NCBI GenBank assembly: GCA_016873355.1
Contig: VGXK01000175.1
Location: 1-5,207 of the forward strand
Source: Phycisphaerae bacterium
GTDB lineage: Bacteria; Planctomycetota; Phycisphaerae; Phycisphaerales; SM1A02
Reading direction: 5' to 3'
Length of the DNA stretch: 5,207 bases
Part shown: positions 1 to 5,207 of the stretch, piece by piece
Numbering within the stretch: the stretch's first letter is position 1
Layout: every line of letters starts with the position of its first letter
The notes under the pieces: model-generated
Databases searched by the model: none
What the model saw: only the letters and a program-made list of their open reading frames with translations
What the model was told of the DNA's origin: nothing
Made by a program: the position numbers and the translations under genes

Positions 1-125
1 TGGCGAGACGAGTGTGGCAAGGAGGGCGAAGCAGGCGGATCTTGAGGATCCGCCGATGGAGCCCGACGATGCCACACGAAGTCGCAGCCCGCCAGATCGC
101 TACGAATGAGGAGGAACCGCTCTAG
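1..125. repeat. Palindromic non-coding repeat element, left side cut by window edge
   Basis: No convincing coding frame is seen here. The stretch folds back on itself through nested complementary blocks: 12-19 with 70-77 (GTGTGGCA/TGCCACAC), 24-27 with 61-64, and 34-41 with 47-54 (GGCGGATC/GATCCGCC, five-base loop at the apex). Its right end, 116-125, reads ACCGCTCTAG, the exact reverse complement of the CTAGAGCGGT that begins the partial copy at 5105. The missing left end can be modelled from that copy, giving an element of about 162 bp. Positions 1-42 are identical to 5142-5183. The shape suggests a dispersed miniature element of REP or MITE type, or a long structured RNA hairpin. No transposase is present, and the family is not one I can name. 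Confidence 0.75.
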
Positions 126-130
126 CAACG

Positions 131-161
131 CGGCCTCACCGTCGCGCAGACGGTGAGGCCG
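131..161 (-). terminator. 12-bp perfect hairpin downstream of the dockerin-tailed gene
   Basis: Positions 131-142 pair perfectly with 150-161 around a seven-base loop, giving a GC-rich stem well above background. It lies 61 bp beyond the stop codon of the minus-strand gene and five bases from the end of the palindromic element. Read on the minus strand the stem is followed by CGTTGC, so the U-run of a classical intrinsic terminator is missing. It may stop transcription with Rho, protect the 3' end of the mRNA, or be a structure that marks where the repeat element sits. Confidence 0.5.
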
Positions 162-178
162 GTGTAAGCGAATCGAAG

Positions 179-205
179 CGCATGCCGCATTCGAGCCGGC
201 ATGCG
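179..205 (-). terminator. 9-bp hairpin just after the dockerin-tailed gene
   Basis: Positions 179-187 pair with 197-205 (CGCATGCCG/CGGCATGCG) around a nine-base loop. It begins 17 bp past the stop codon at 222-224 and is the first of two hairpins in transcript order. There is no run of U after it on the minus strand, only scattered T residues. It is best read as a transcript-end structure working with the stem at 131-161. Confidence 0.4.
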
Positions 206-221
206 ATGGACGGAATCGGAA

Positions 222-1082
222 TCAGCCGCCGCAGGTTCCCCACGCGGCGAGCACTTCGCCGAGATCGTCGCCGTCCACGACGCCGTTGAGATTGACATCG
301 CCCTCGACGCACCAGCCGCCCTGGTTCCAGTTGCCGAGCACGGCCGAAAGGTCGATACCGTCCACCATGCCGTCGAAGCTGAGGTCGGCGTTGCAACCCG
401 ACGGAAGGCCGAGGCTCTTCACGACGAGTGTGGTGGTGAGCGTGACTGCCTCGCCCGAGGTGACGGTGAGGTTGTGATTCATGCCGAAGGACGACGCGTC
501 GTCCGGACCGGGCTTGCTCGGCACCGGTGTGCCGAACTGGGTCGAGGTCTGCAGGGATCCGGAGCCGGTCTTGGTCATCTGGAACGGGCACGCGAAGAGA
601 ATGTGCTGCACCGTGTCATTGATGGTGGCCTGCCACACGGAGGTCGACCCGGGTGCGCACGTGACGCCGCCGCCGTTGGCGTCCGTCACCACGAGCACCG
701 TCACCGATCCGCCGAAGAGCGTTCCACCGGGCAGAACCGGGCATGCTTGGAAGCTGAGCTGCGACTTCACCGAGCGAGGGACGCCGCTCGTGTTCGTGTA
801 CTTCGTCTGACCGGTGATCTTCGCCTGAGGATCGCTCAGCGCGTCGACGGTCTGGTTGATGTACACGACGACGCCGCTGACATCGGTGAACTCCAACGTG
901 TACTTGAAGCGCCCATCCGGGAGCAGCACTCCGGGGATGTAGAAGTTCTTCAGTTCGAGGTCATCGATCGAGACGGACACGAGGGCCGATGGACTCAAGG
1001 TCGAGACCTGCGCTGCAACCGCGCTTGCGAGCAGTGATGGCGCAAGAAGACCCGCCCACGACACGACACGACGAGTTACCAC
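222..1082 (-). CDS. Secreted protein with C-terminal dockerin-like calcium-binding repeats
   Basis: This encodes 286 residues from a GTG start at 1080-1082. That start is chosen because GGAGG lies seven bases upstream and because it opens a clean signal peptide: basic TRR, a hydrophobic core to about residue 22, and likely cleavage after AVAA, before Gln25. An in-frame ATG at 1128-1130 would add 16 residues ahead of the signal and is less likely. Residues 25-225 are a Thr/Ser/Val-rich, probably beta-rich region that I do not recognise. Residues 230-286 hold two EF-hand-like loops of the dockerin kind: D233-S235-D237-D241-D244 and D262-N264-N266-D270-D273, each followed by a leucine-rich helix. 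Cys230, Cys258 and Cys284 flank the loops and could form disulfides. Such tails are common on exported planctomycete proteins. Here they probably mediate calcium-dependent binding or surface attachment. The ligand and role of the main body are unknown. The upstream protease gene has the same orientation, 208 bp away. Confidence 0.85.
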   Translation of the reverse strand: MVTRRVVSWAGLLAPSLLASAVAAQVSTLSPSALVSVSIDDLELKNFYIPGVLLPDGRFKYTLEFTDVSGVVVYINQTVDALSDPQAKITGQTKYTNTSGVPRSVKSQLSFQACPVLPGGTLFGGSVTVLVVTDANGGGVTCAPGSTSVWQATINDTVQHILFACPFQMTKTGSGSLQTSTQFGTPVPSKPGPDDASSFGMNHNLTVTSGEAVTLTTTLVVKSLGLPSGCNADLSFDGMVDGIDLSAVLGNWNQGGWCVEGDVNLNGVVDGDDLGEVLAAWGTCGG

Positions 1083-1089
1083 AAATCCA

Positions 1090-1094
1090 CCTCC
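1090..1094 (-). promoter_or_regulatory. Ribosome binding site that fixes the GTG start
   Basis: The minus strand reads GGGAGGTGG here, with GGAGG seven bases before the GTG at 1082-1080. This near-ideal Shine-Dalgarno spacing favours the GTG start over the in-frame ATG at 1128-1130. Confidence 0.75.
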
Positions 1095-1118
1095 CCACCC
1101 GGAGAACTCCGTCAACAC

Positions 1119-1141
1119 GGCGCCGGTCACGCACCGGCGCC
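1119..1141. other. 9-bp perfect inverted repeat in the intergenic region
   Basis: GGCGCCGGT (1119-1127) pairs exactly with ACCGGCGCC (1133-1141) around a five-base loop. It lies 36 bp upstream of the GTG start of the dockerin-tailed gene and 150 bp beyond the protease stop. It could be a leader hairpin, an operator, or a late termination structure for the protease transcript. No U-run follows on either strand. A ten-base palindrome, GGAGAACTCC, at 1101-1110 lies between it and the ribosome binding site. Confidence 0.4.
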
Positions 1142-1240
1142 CCGTTCAACCGGACCCGGGAGCCGCCCGCACCGAGCTCGCTCCGGTCGAAGGTTCGAAT
1201 CATCTCCCCAAAACCGGTCATCGTTCGCAAGGGGTAGGGC

Positions 1241-1259
1241 GATTGAAAATCCTTTTTTT
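1241..1259 (-). promoter_or_regulatory. AT-rich patch, possible upstream promoter element
   Basis: In otherwise GC-rich sequence the minus strand reads AAAAAAAGGATTTTCAATC. It lies about 160 bp before the dockerin-tailed gene and just upstream of a weak -35-like TTGCGA at 1230-1225. That arrangement would suit an UP element, but no good -10 box follows at the right spacing: the 17-bp position gives GGAGAT. A promoter in this patch is a guess from base composition and position. Confidence 0.2.
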
Positions 1260-1271
1260 GCCCGACTGTGA

Positions 1272-1285
1272 CGGCGCTCGCGCCG
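1272..1285 (-). terminator. Short GC hairpin just past the protease stop
   Basis: CGGCG and CGCCG pair around a CTCG loop, read on the plus strand, five bases beyond the protease stop codon at 1291-1293. The stem is only five pairs long. On the minus strand it is followed later by a run of A, not U. It may be a weak terminator or chance in GC-rich sequence. Confidence 0.2.
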
Positions 1286-1290
1286 ACCTG

Positions 1291-4200
1291 TCACCGGTCG
1301 GACATGGGCAACCCCATTCCACGGCGATCCGGGCCGGAGGGCCGTGGCGGGTCCTGGGGGGGGTTCCGCCGCAGTTCGTCCAAGATAACTTCCACGGCCT
1401 TCTCCAACTGTGGATCGCGCCCACCGGCATCGAGGCCGCCGGCCATCTGTCCGGGATCGTCGATCACCTCGATGTCGGGGTCGACGCCGTGGCCTTCGAT
1501 GCCCCAGGTTCCGTCGAGCTTGTAGAAGGCGAAGCGCGGCACGCTGATGCTTCCGCCGTCGATGAAGCGCGGATTGCCGCTGATGCCGACGAGTCCGCCC
1601 CAGGTGCGCGTGCCGATGAGCGGCCCGAGCTTGTGATGACGGAAGAGCCACGGGAACATGTCGCCGCCTGAGCCGGCGAGTCCGTTGATGAGCATCGCCT
1701 TCGGTCCGTGGTGCGCGCCGCGCGGCTGTTCCCAGTCGCGCTGATCTCGAATGGCCCAGTAGTTCGTGAGCGGACGATCGAGCAGCTCGATGAAGCGGTT
1801 CGGGATCTGACCGCCGCCGTTCCAGCGTTCGTCGACGATGAGACCGTGATGCTTGCGTGCGCCCTGGAACTGGCGCACGAGCTCCGTCTGTCCGTCGACG
1901 CCCGTGTTCGGAACATAGACGTAGCCGATGCGGCCGTCGGACTTCTCCTCCACGAACTGGCGGTTGCGCTCGATCCAGTTGCGGAATCGAAGCTCCGTTT
2001 CGCTGCCGAGACCGGTCACGACGACCGTGCGAGCCTTGTCGTCGTCGACGGGATTCTCGCCCACGCGCAGCGTCATCGGGCGACCCGAGAGACCGAGGAA
2101 CGCCGACCACGGATCGCGCGCCGGATCGAGCGGCGTGCCGTTCACGGAGAGGATGAACTCGCCCTCCTTCACATCGATGCCGGGAGCGTCGAGCGGATTG
2201 CGGGCGTCCGCATCCCACGGTGCGCCGCGCACGATGCGCTTGATGCGGTAGGCGCTCGCGCCGTCCTTCTCGGCGATCTCGAAGTCGACGCCGAGCAGGC
2301 CGACGCCCGGGCCGCCCGGCGGACTCTCGACGTCGCCGGTTCCCTGCAGGTACGCGTGACCGACGTTCAGCTCGGAGATCATCTCGGCCAGGATGAAGTT
2401 GAGGTCCTCGCGGCTGTTGGCGAACTCGACGAGCGCGAGCGCCCGGTCTCGCTCGGCGGCCCAGTCCACCATGTGAAGACCCTCGTCGTAGAAGTAGTCG
2501 CGCATGATGCGGTAGCAGTCGTTGACGATCTGCCGCCATTCGACGCGCGGATCGACGAGCGTGTACATGGGCGAGGTCACGACCGCCTGCGACTTGCCGC
2601 CTGCCTTCGCATCCACGATGTTCGCGCTGCCGCCCATGCTCGGCACGAGCAGCTTCTTGCCGTCGGCGCTCACTTCGAAGCCGCGGCCCGAGCCCACCGA
2701 CTTCTCCTCCTTCTTCTTGTCCGAGAGATCGAAGAGCTTGATGCCGGTGCCGTCATCCGCGGGCTCGGCGCCGCCGCGTCCGCGGCCACGGGCGCCCGCG
2801 TCGCCGAAGCGCACATAGAGCAACTGGTTCTGATCATTGACGCCGAGCGAGCCGAAGCGGCCGGCGCGGATCGGAAGCTGGATGGCGCGGAGCTCGATGC
2901 CGTCGAAGTCGATCTTGACTTCCTTGGGCGAATCCTTGGCGCCGCCCTTGCCCGCGCCGCGCCCGGGACCCTTCGCGGCGTCGTCGGACTTCTCGCCGTC
3001 CTTCTTCTCGCCGTTCTTGTCGTCCTCGTCGGGCTTCTTGTCCTCGTCCGGCTTCTTGTCCTCGTCCGGCTTCTTGTCTTCGTCCGGCTTCTTGTCTTCG
3101 TCCGGCTTCTTGTCCTCGTCGGGCTTCTTGTCTTCGTCCGGCTTCTTGTCTTCGTCCGGCTTCTTGTCTTCGTCCGGCTTCTTGTCCCCGTCGTCCTTCT
3201 TCTCCTCGTCCGGCTTCTTGTCGCCGTTCTGCTTCTCGTCGGGCTTCTTGTCCGCGTCCTTCTTCTCCTCCTTGGGCTTCTCCTCGTCGCTCTCGGGAAG
3301 CCACGGATCCTTCACGTCCTTGCGAAGCGGCGCGGCCATGAGCACGTTCGAGCTCGTGTAGATCCACGAGTCGTCGAAGTCGCCGTACTGCGGCTGGAAG
3401 CTGCGATTGCTCGAGAAGAAGAGCCAGTCCCCGTTGCGGCTGAAGACGGGCGAGTCGTCGTTGAAGATGCCGCTCGTCAGGCGATGTTTCTGGCCGGTCG
3501 CGATCTCGTAGACCCAGATCGAGCTGTTGTCGTTGTCCGCGTCGCTGCGCGAGTAGGTGATCCAGCGACTGTCGGCGCTGAACTCCGGTCGCGGCGATCC
3601 GCCGCGCGGCTCGCGATCGACTTCCACCATCGCTCCGTCCTCGACCGTCACGAGCCGCAGCACGCCCGCGCGGTCGTTGAAGGCGATGAGCTTGGAATCG
3701 GGGCTCCACCAGATGCCGGTGCGGAAGGTTCCCACTTCGGTGGTGAGCTGCTTGCGCTCGCCGCTTCCATCCGCGGCGATGAGCATGAGCTGGTACTCGC
3801 CGGTCGAGTCGTCGAAGAAGGCGACCCACTTTCCGTCGGGACTCCAGGTGGGCGTGCGCTCGGCGACGCCGTTCGTGCGCGTGAGCGCGCGCGGCGAGCC
3901 GTTCTCCGCCGGAAGCGTCCAGAGATCTCCTCGCGCCTCGACCGCCACGCGCTTGCCGGTGGGAGAGATCGACCAGCCGCCGATGCGGCGCGAGAGATCC
4001 TCGTTGCGAGGCGCCACGCGCGGGCGATTGCCCGGCACCTGCACGGAGACCTCCTTCGTCGTGCGCGAGCCGAGGTCGAGCAGCATCAGCTTGTCGCCGA
4101 GCTGGAAGACGATCTCGCCGGGGCCGCCGTCGTCGGGACCGATCGCCGGCCACTTGACGTCGAAATCCTCGAATTTCGTGATCGCCTCGCGTCGGCCGCT

Positions 4201-4980
4201 CTTGGGGTCGTAGCGCCAGATGTTGAGTCGATGCGTCGGCCCCTCGTCGCTCATGTAGTAGAGGTCGTCGCCGTGCCACATGGGAATGCTGTCGAGGCCC
4301 TCCCACTCGGTGACGCGTCGGCTTTCGCCCGACTCGAGGTTGTAGAGCCAGACGTCCGTGGCCATGCCGCCGCGATAGCGCTTCCAGGTTCGGTTGTCGA
4401 TCGAGTGCGGCGTGTACGCGAGCCACTTGCCGTCGCGGCTGATGGCGCCGTTCATGCCGTAGGGAACCGGAAGCTGCGTCGGCAATCCGCCGTCGGACGC
4501 AACTCGATAGAGCTGCGACGAGCGCGTGAGGCCGCCCATGTCGGCGCTCGAGAAGACGAGCGACTTTCCGTCGGGTGCCCAGTCGCAGAGGATCTCGCCG
4601 GTCGGGTGATGGGTCACGCGCTTGGGAATGCCGCCGCCCGGCTGGAGCAGGTAGAGATCGCGTCCGCCTTCGTAGGAGCCGATGAACGCCACCTGCGTCG
4701 AATCGGGCGAGAAGCGCGGGAAGACCTCGGCGCCGGCGCCGCTCGTGAGCGGTCGCGCCATGCCGCCCGTCTTCGGCACCACCCAGAGATCGTTCGCGAA
4801 GAGGAAGACGATCGAATCGGCGCCGACGTCGGGATAGCGCAGCAGGCGCGCGTCGGGAATGGTGGTCGGTTCCTGCTTCGCCGCCGATGCTGGCGCAGCG
4901 GCGGAAAGGGGCGAGATGGCAAGGGCGCCGAAGAGAACGATGCCGAGGGCGGCCGGAGCGGCCGCAGTGCGTGGACTCAT
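1291..4980 (-). CDS. Exported tricorn-type serine protease (beta-propellers, PDZ, S41 catalytic domain)
   Basis: The product has 1229 residues. Tricorn proteases are large ring-forming peptidases that cut oligopeptides; the archaeal ones act in the cytoplasm, but this one starts with a signal peptide (Arg4, hydrophobic core about 10-25, likely cleavage near ASA-A at 31-34). Domains in order: a first propeller of PD40/WD-like blades (about 45-330; motifs such as FSPDSTQVAF and WAPDGKSLVF), a second propeller (about 340-790) interrupted by a charged linker (about 563-683), a helical C1 domain (about 805-880), a PDZ domain (about 890-985) and the C2 catalytic domain. By family comparison from memory, His875 in VGHAY, Ser1104 in AGSGGDMF and Glu1162 in GIEGHG match the tricorn catalytic His746, Ser965 and Glu1023. 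DERWNGGGQ (about 1050-1058) is the S41 glycine motif near the oxyanion hole. Gly874 stands where archaeal tricorn has Ser745. The ATG at 4980 is preferred because it places the signal peptide correctly; no Shine-Dalgarno is seen. Family assignment is secure; substrates are unknown. Confidence 0.95.
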   Translation of the reverse strand: MSPRTAAAPAALGIVLFGALAISPLSAAAPASAAKQEPTTIPDARLLRYPDVGADSIVFLFANDLWVVPKTGGMARPLTSGAGAEVFPRFSPDSTQVAFIGSYEGGRDLYLLQPGGGIPKRVTHHPTGEILCDWAPDGKSLVFSSADMGGLTRSSQLYRVASDGGLPTQLPVPYGMNGAISRDGKWLAYTPHSIDNRTWKRYRGGMATDVWLYNLESGESRRVTEWEGLDSIPMWHGDDLYYMSDEGPTHRLNIWRYDPKSGRREAITKFEDFDVKWPAIGPDDGGPGEIVFQLGDKLMLLDLGSRTTKEVSVQVPGNRPRVAPRNEDLSRRIGGWSISPTGKRVAVEARGDLWTLPAENGSPRALTRTNGVAERTPTWSPDGKWVAFFDDSTGEYQLMLIAADGSGERKQLTTEVGTFRTGIWWSPDSKLIAFNDRAGVLRLVTVEDGAMVEVDREPRGGSPRPEFSADSRWITYSRSDADNDNSSIWVYEIATGQKHRLTSGIFNDDSPVFSRNGDWLFFSSNRSFQPQYGDFDDSWIYTSSNVLMAAPLRKDVKDPWLPESDEEKPKEEKKDADKKPDEKQNGDKKPDEEKKDDGDKKPDEDKKPDEDKKPDEDKKPDEDKKPDEDKKPDEDKKPDEDKKPDEDKKPDEDDKNGEKKDGEKSDDAAKGPGRGAGKGGAKDSPKEVKIDFDGIELRAIQLPIRAGRFGSLGVNDQNQLLYVRFGDAGARGRGRGGAEPADDGTGIKLFDLSDKKKEEKSVGSGRGFEVSADGKKLLVPSMGGSANIVDAKAGGKSQAVVTSPMYTLVDPRVEWRQIVNDCYRIMRDYFYDEGLHMVDWAAERDRALALVEFANSREDLNFILAEMISELNVGHAYLQGTGDVESPPGGPGVGLLGVDFEIAEKDGASAYRIKRIVRGAPWDADARNPLDAPGIDVKEGEFILSVNGTPLDPARDPWSAFLGLSGRPMTLRVGENPVDDDKARTVVVTGLGSETELRFRNWIERNRQFVEEKSDGRIGYVYVPNTGVDGQTELVRQFQGARKHHGLIVDERWNGGGQIPNRFIELLDRPLTNYWAIRDQRDWEQPRGAHHGPKAMLINGLAGSGGDMFPWLFRHHKLGPLIGTRTWGGLVGISGNPRFIDGGSISVPRFAFYKLDGTWGIEGHGVDPDIEVIDDPGQMAGGLDAGGRDPQLEKAVEVILDELRRNPPQDPPRPSGPDRRGMGLPMSDR
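3025..3186 (-). repeat. Nine tandem 18-bp units encoding (DKKPDE)9 in the protease
   Basis: Nine uninterrupted units of 18 bp encode residues 599-652 of the protease as nine identical DKKPDE hexapeptides. The DNA varies only at synonymous sites: Glu is GAA or GAG and Pro is CCG or CCC, with the GAG/CCC version in units 4 and 9 counted in coding order. Two looser units lie just upstream in the gene (DKKPDEEKKDDG, DKKPDEKQNG), so the array has grown inside an already charged linker of the second propeller. The coding strand is purine-rich. The segment should be disordered and exposed. Its unit size keeps the frame on slippage, so copy number could vary between strains without inactivating the enzyme. 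Confidence 0.95.
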
Positions 4981-4987
4981 GGTCGGC

Positions 4988-4996
4988 TTGATACCA
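4988..4996 (-). promoter_or_regulatory. Extended -10-like motif immediately upstream of the protease ATG
   Basis: The minus strand reads TGGTATCAA here, an extended -10 pattern (TG, one base, TATCAA) matching TATAAT at four of six positions. Its 3' end is seven bases from the ATG at 4980, so transcription would begin at or next to the start codon. That would fit the absence of any Shine-Dalgarno sequence and suggest a leaderless or nearly leaderless mRNA. No convincing -35 box is seen, so the call is weak. Confidence 0.25.
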
Positions 4997-5104
4997 CGGG
5001 AGGCCCGGAATGGTTGACGGTTCCCGGGACGGGAGCGAGGAAAGCACGGATCCGCGCCTCGTTCGCCGCCGAGATCAAGGCGTCGGCGGCGGTGGAGGCC
5101 GGGC

Positions 5105-5181
5105 CTAGAGCGGTGACGACTCAGGCGTAGCGAGCTGGCGTTGGCGAGACGAGTGTGGCAAGGAGGGCGAAGCAGGCGGAT
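5105..5181. repeat. Left arm of the palindromic element, second copy
   Basis: The arm starts with CTAGAGCGGT and ends with GGCGGAT, the sequence that forms the apex stem in the copy at 1-125. Its last 40 bases, continuing to 5183, are identical to 1-42. Its first 37 bases supply the part of the arm missing at the left window edge and are complementary in blocks to 90-125: 5105-5114 with 116-125, 5120-5123 with 107-110, 5126-5133 with 97-104, and 5135-5140 with 90-95. The expected right arm does not follow; instead the arm start is repeated at 5182. It lies 124 bp upstream of the protease start. Confidence 0.75.
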
Positions 5182-5207
5182 CTAGAGCGGTGACGACTCA
5201 GGCGTGG
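5182..5207. repeat. Start of a further left arm, cut by the window end
   Basis: Positions 5182-5205 repeat 5105-5128 exactly (24 bp, from CTAGAG to GGCGT), then the sequence differs at 5206 (G instead of A) just before the window ends. The two arm starts are 77 bp apart, head to tail. The joint falls at GGAT/CTAG, the apex of the palindrome. This may be a rearranged tandem copy, an insertion of one element into another, or an assembly artefact at a repeat. Confidence 0.65.

Noticed and set aside
201..1037. Plus-strand frame of 278 codons opposite the dockerin-tailed gene
   Set aside because: The minus strand has a signal peptide, a ribosome site and calcium loops. The plus frame has none of these and fits a high-GC shadow.
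1192..1201. GGTTCGAATC resembling a tRNA T-loop
   Set aside because: The flanking bases do not form a T stem (GAAGG against CATCT), and no anticodon or acceptor arm can be drawn upstream.
961..1230. Minus-strand frame of 89 codons overlapping the start of the dockerin-tailed gene
   Set aside because: It overlaps the signal peptide of a well supported gene in another frame, is Arg/Gly-rich, and shows no motif.
1123..1299. CCGGTC occurring four times (1123, 1183, 1214, 1294) as a possible operator set
   Set aside because: Spacing is irregular (60, 31 and 80 bp), the motif is short and GC-rich, and one copy lies within the protease coding end. Chance cannot be excluded.
3025..3186. CRISPR-like array
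   Set aside because: The 18-bp units are contiguous with no spacers, stay in the reading frame and encode a hexapeptide.
1708..5130. Open plus-strand frame of 1140 codons antisense to the protease
   Set aside because: It lacks recognisable domains, is Arg/Ala/Val/Leu-rich, and repeats LLVFVR-like runs only where the DKKPDE units lie on the other strand. It is a stop-poor shadow of a GC-rich gene; the minus strand carries clear propeller, PDZ and S41 motifs.
1..5207. Circular molecule suggested by identical ends
   Set aside because: The 42-bp match stops at 42 and 5183; the next bases (43 onward and 5184 onward) differ, so the ends do not overlap as they would in a simple circle.

Overview
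The window looks like part of a GC-rich chromosome from the Planctomycetota, most likely the Phycisphaerae. This is an inference. It rests on an exported protein ending in paired dockerin-like calcium loops followed by 'AAWGTCGG', a tail common in that group, together with high GC and a GTG start. No rRNA or marker gene is present to confirm it.

Layout, left to right. Positions 1-125 hold most of a palindromic, non-coding repeat element cut by the window edge. Positions 131-205 hold two strong hairpins. A minus-strand gene at 222-1082 encodes a small secreted dockerin-tailed protein. A 208-bp intergenic region (1083-1290) carries its ribosome binding site, a hairpin and an AT-rich patch. A large minus-strand gene at 1291-4980 encodes an exported tricorn-type protease of 1229 residues; a tandem 18-bp repeat inside it (3025-3186) encodes nine copies of a charged hexapeptide. 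The rest (4981-5207) is the protease leader followed by one left arm of the palindromic element and the start of a second, head to tail.

Both genes read right to left, protease first. The 208-bp gap, with its own structures, suggests separate transcription units rather than a tight operon. Both products carry signal peptides and so act outside the cytoplasm. The protease probably degrades peptides in the periplasm or another extracytoplasmic compartment. The small protein probably binds or is anchored at the cell surface through its calcium loops. Nothing in the sequence shows that they work together.

The least explained part is the repeat element. Its left arm (complete at 5105-5183) and right arm (43-125) can be aligned as one imperfect inverted repeat of about 162 bp with CTAGAGCGGT termini, paired blocks and internal loops. 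Exact copies of 42 bp lie at both ends of the window, so the window may be a contig that ends in a dispersed repeat, or a two-gene block flanked by copies.
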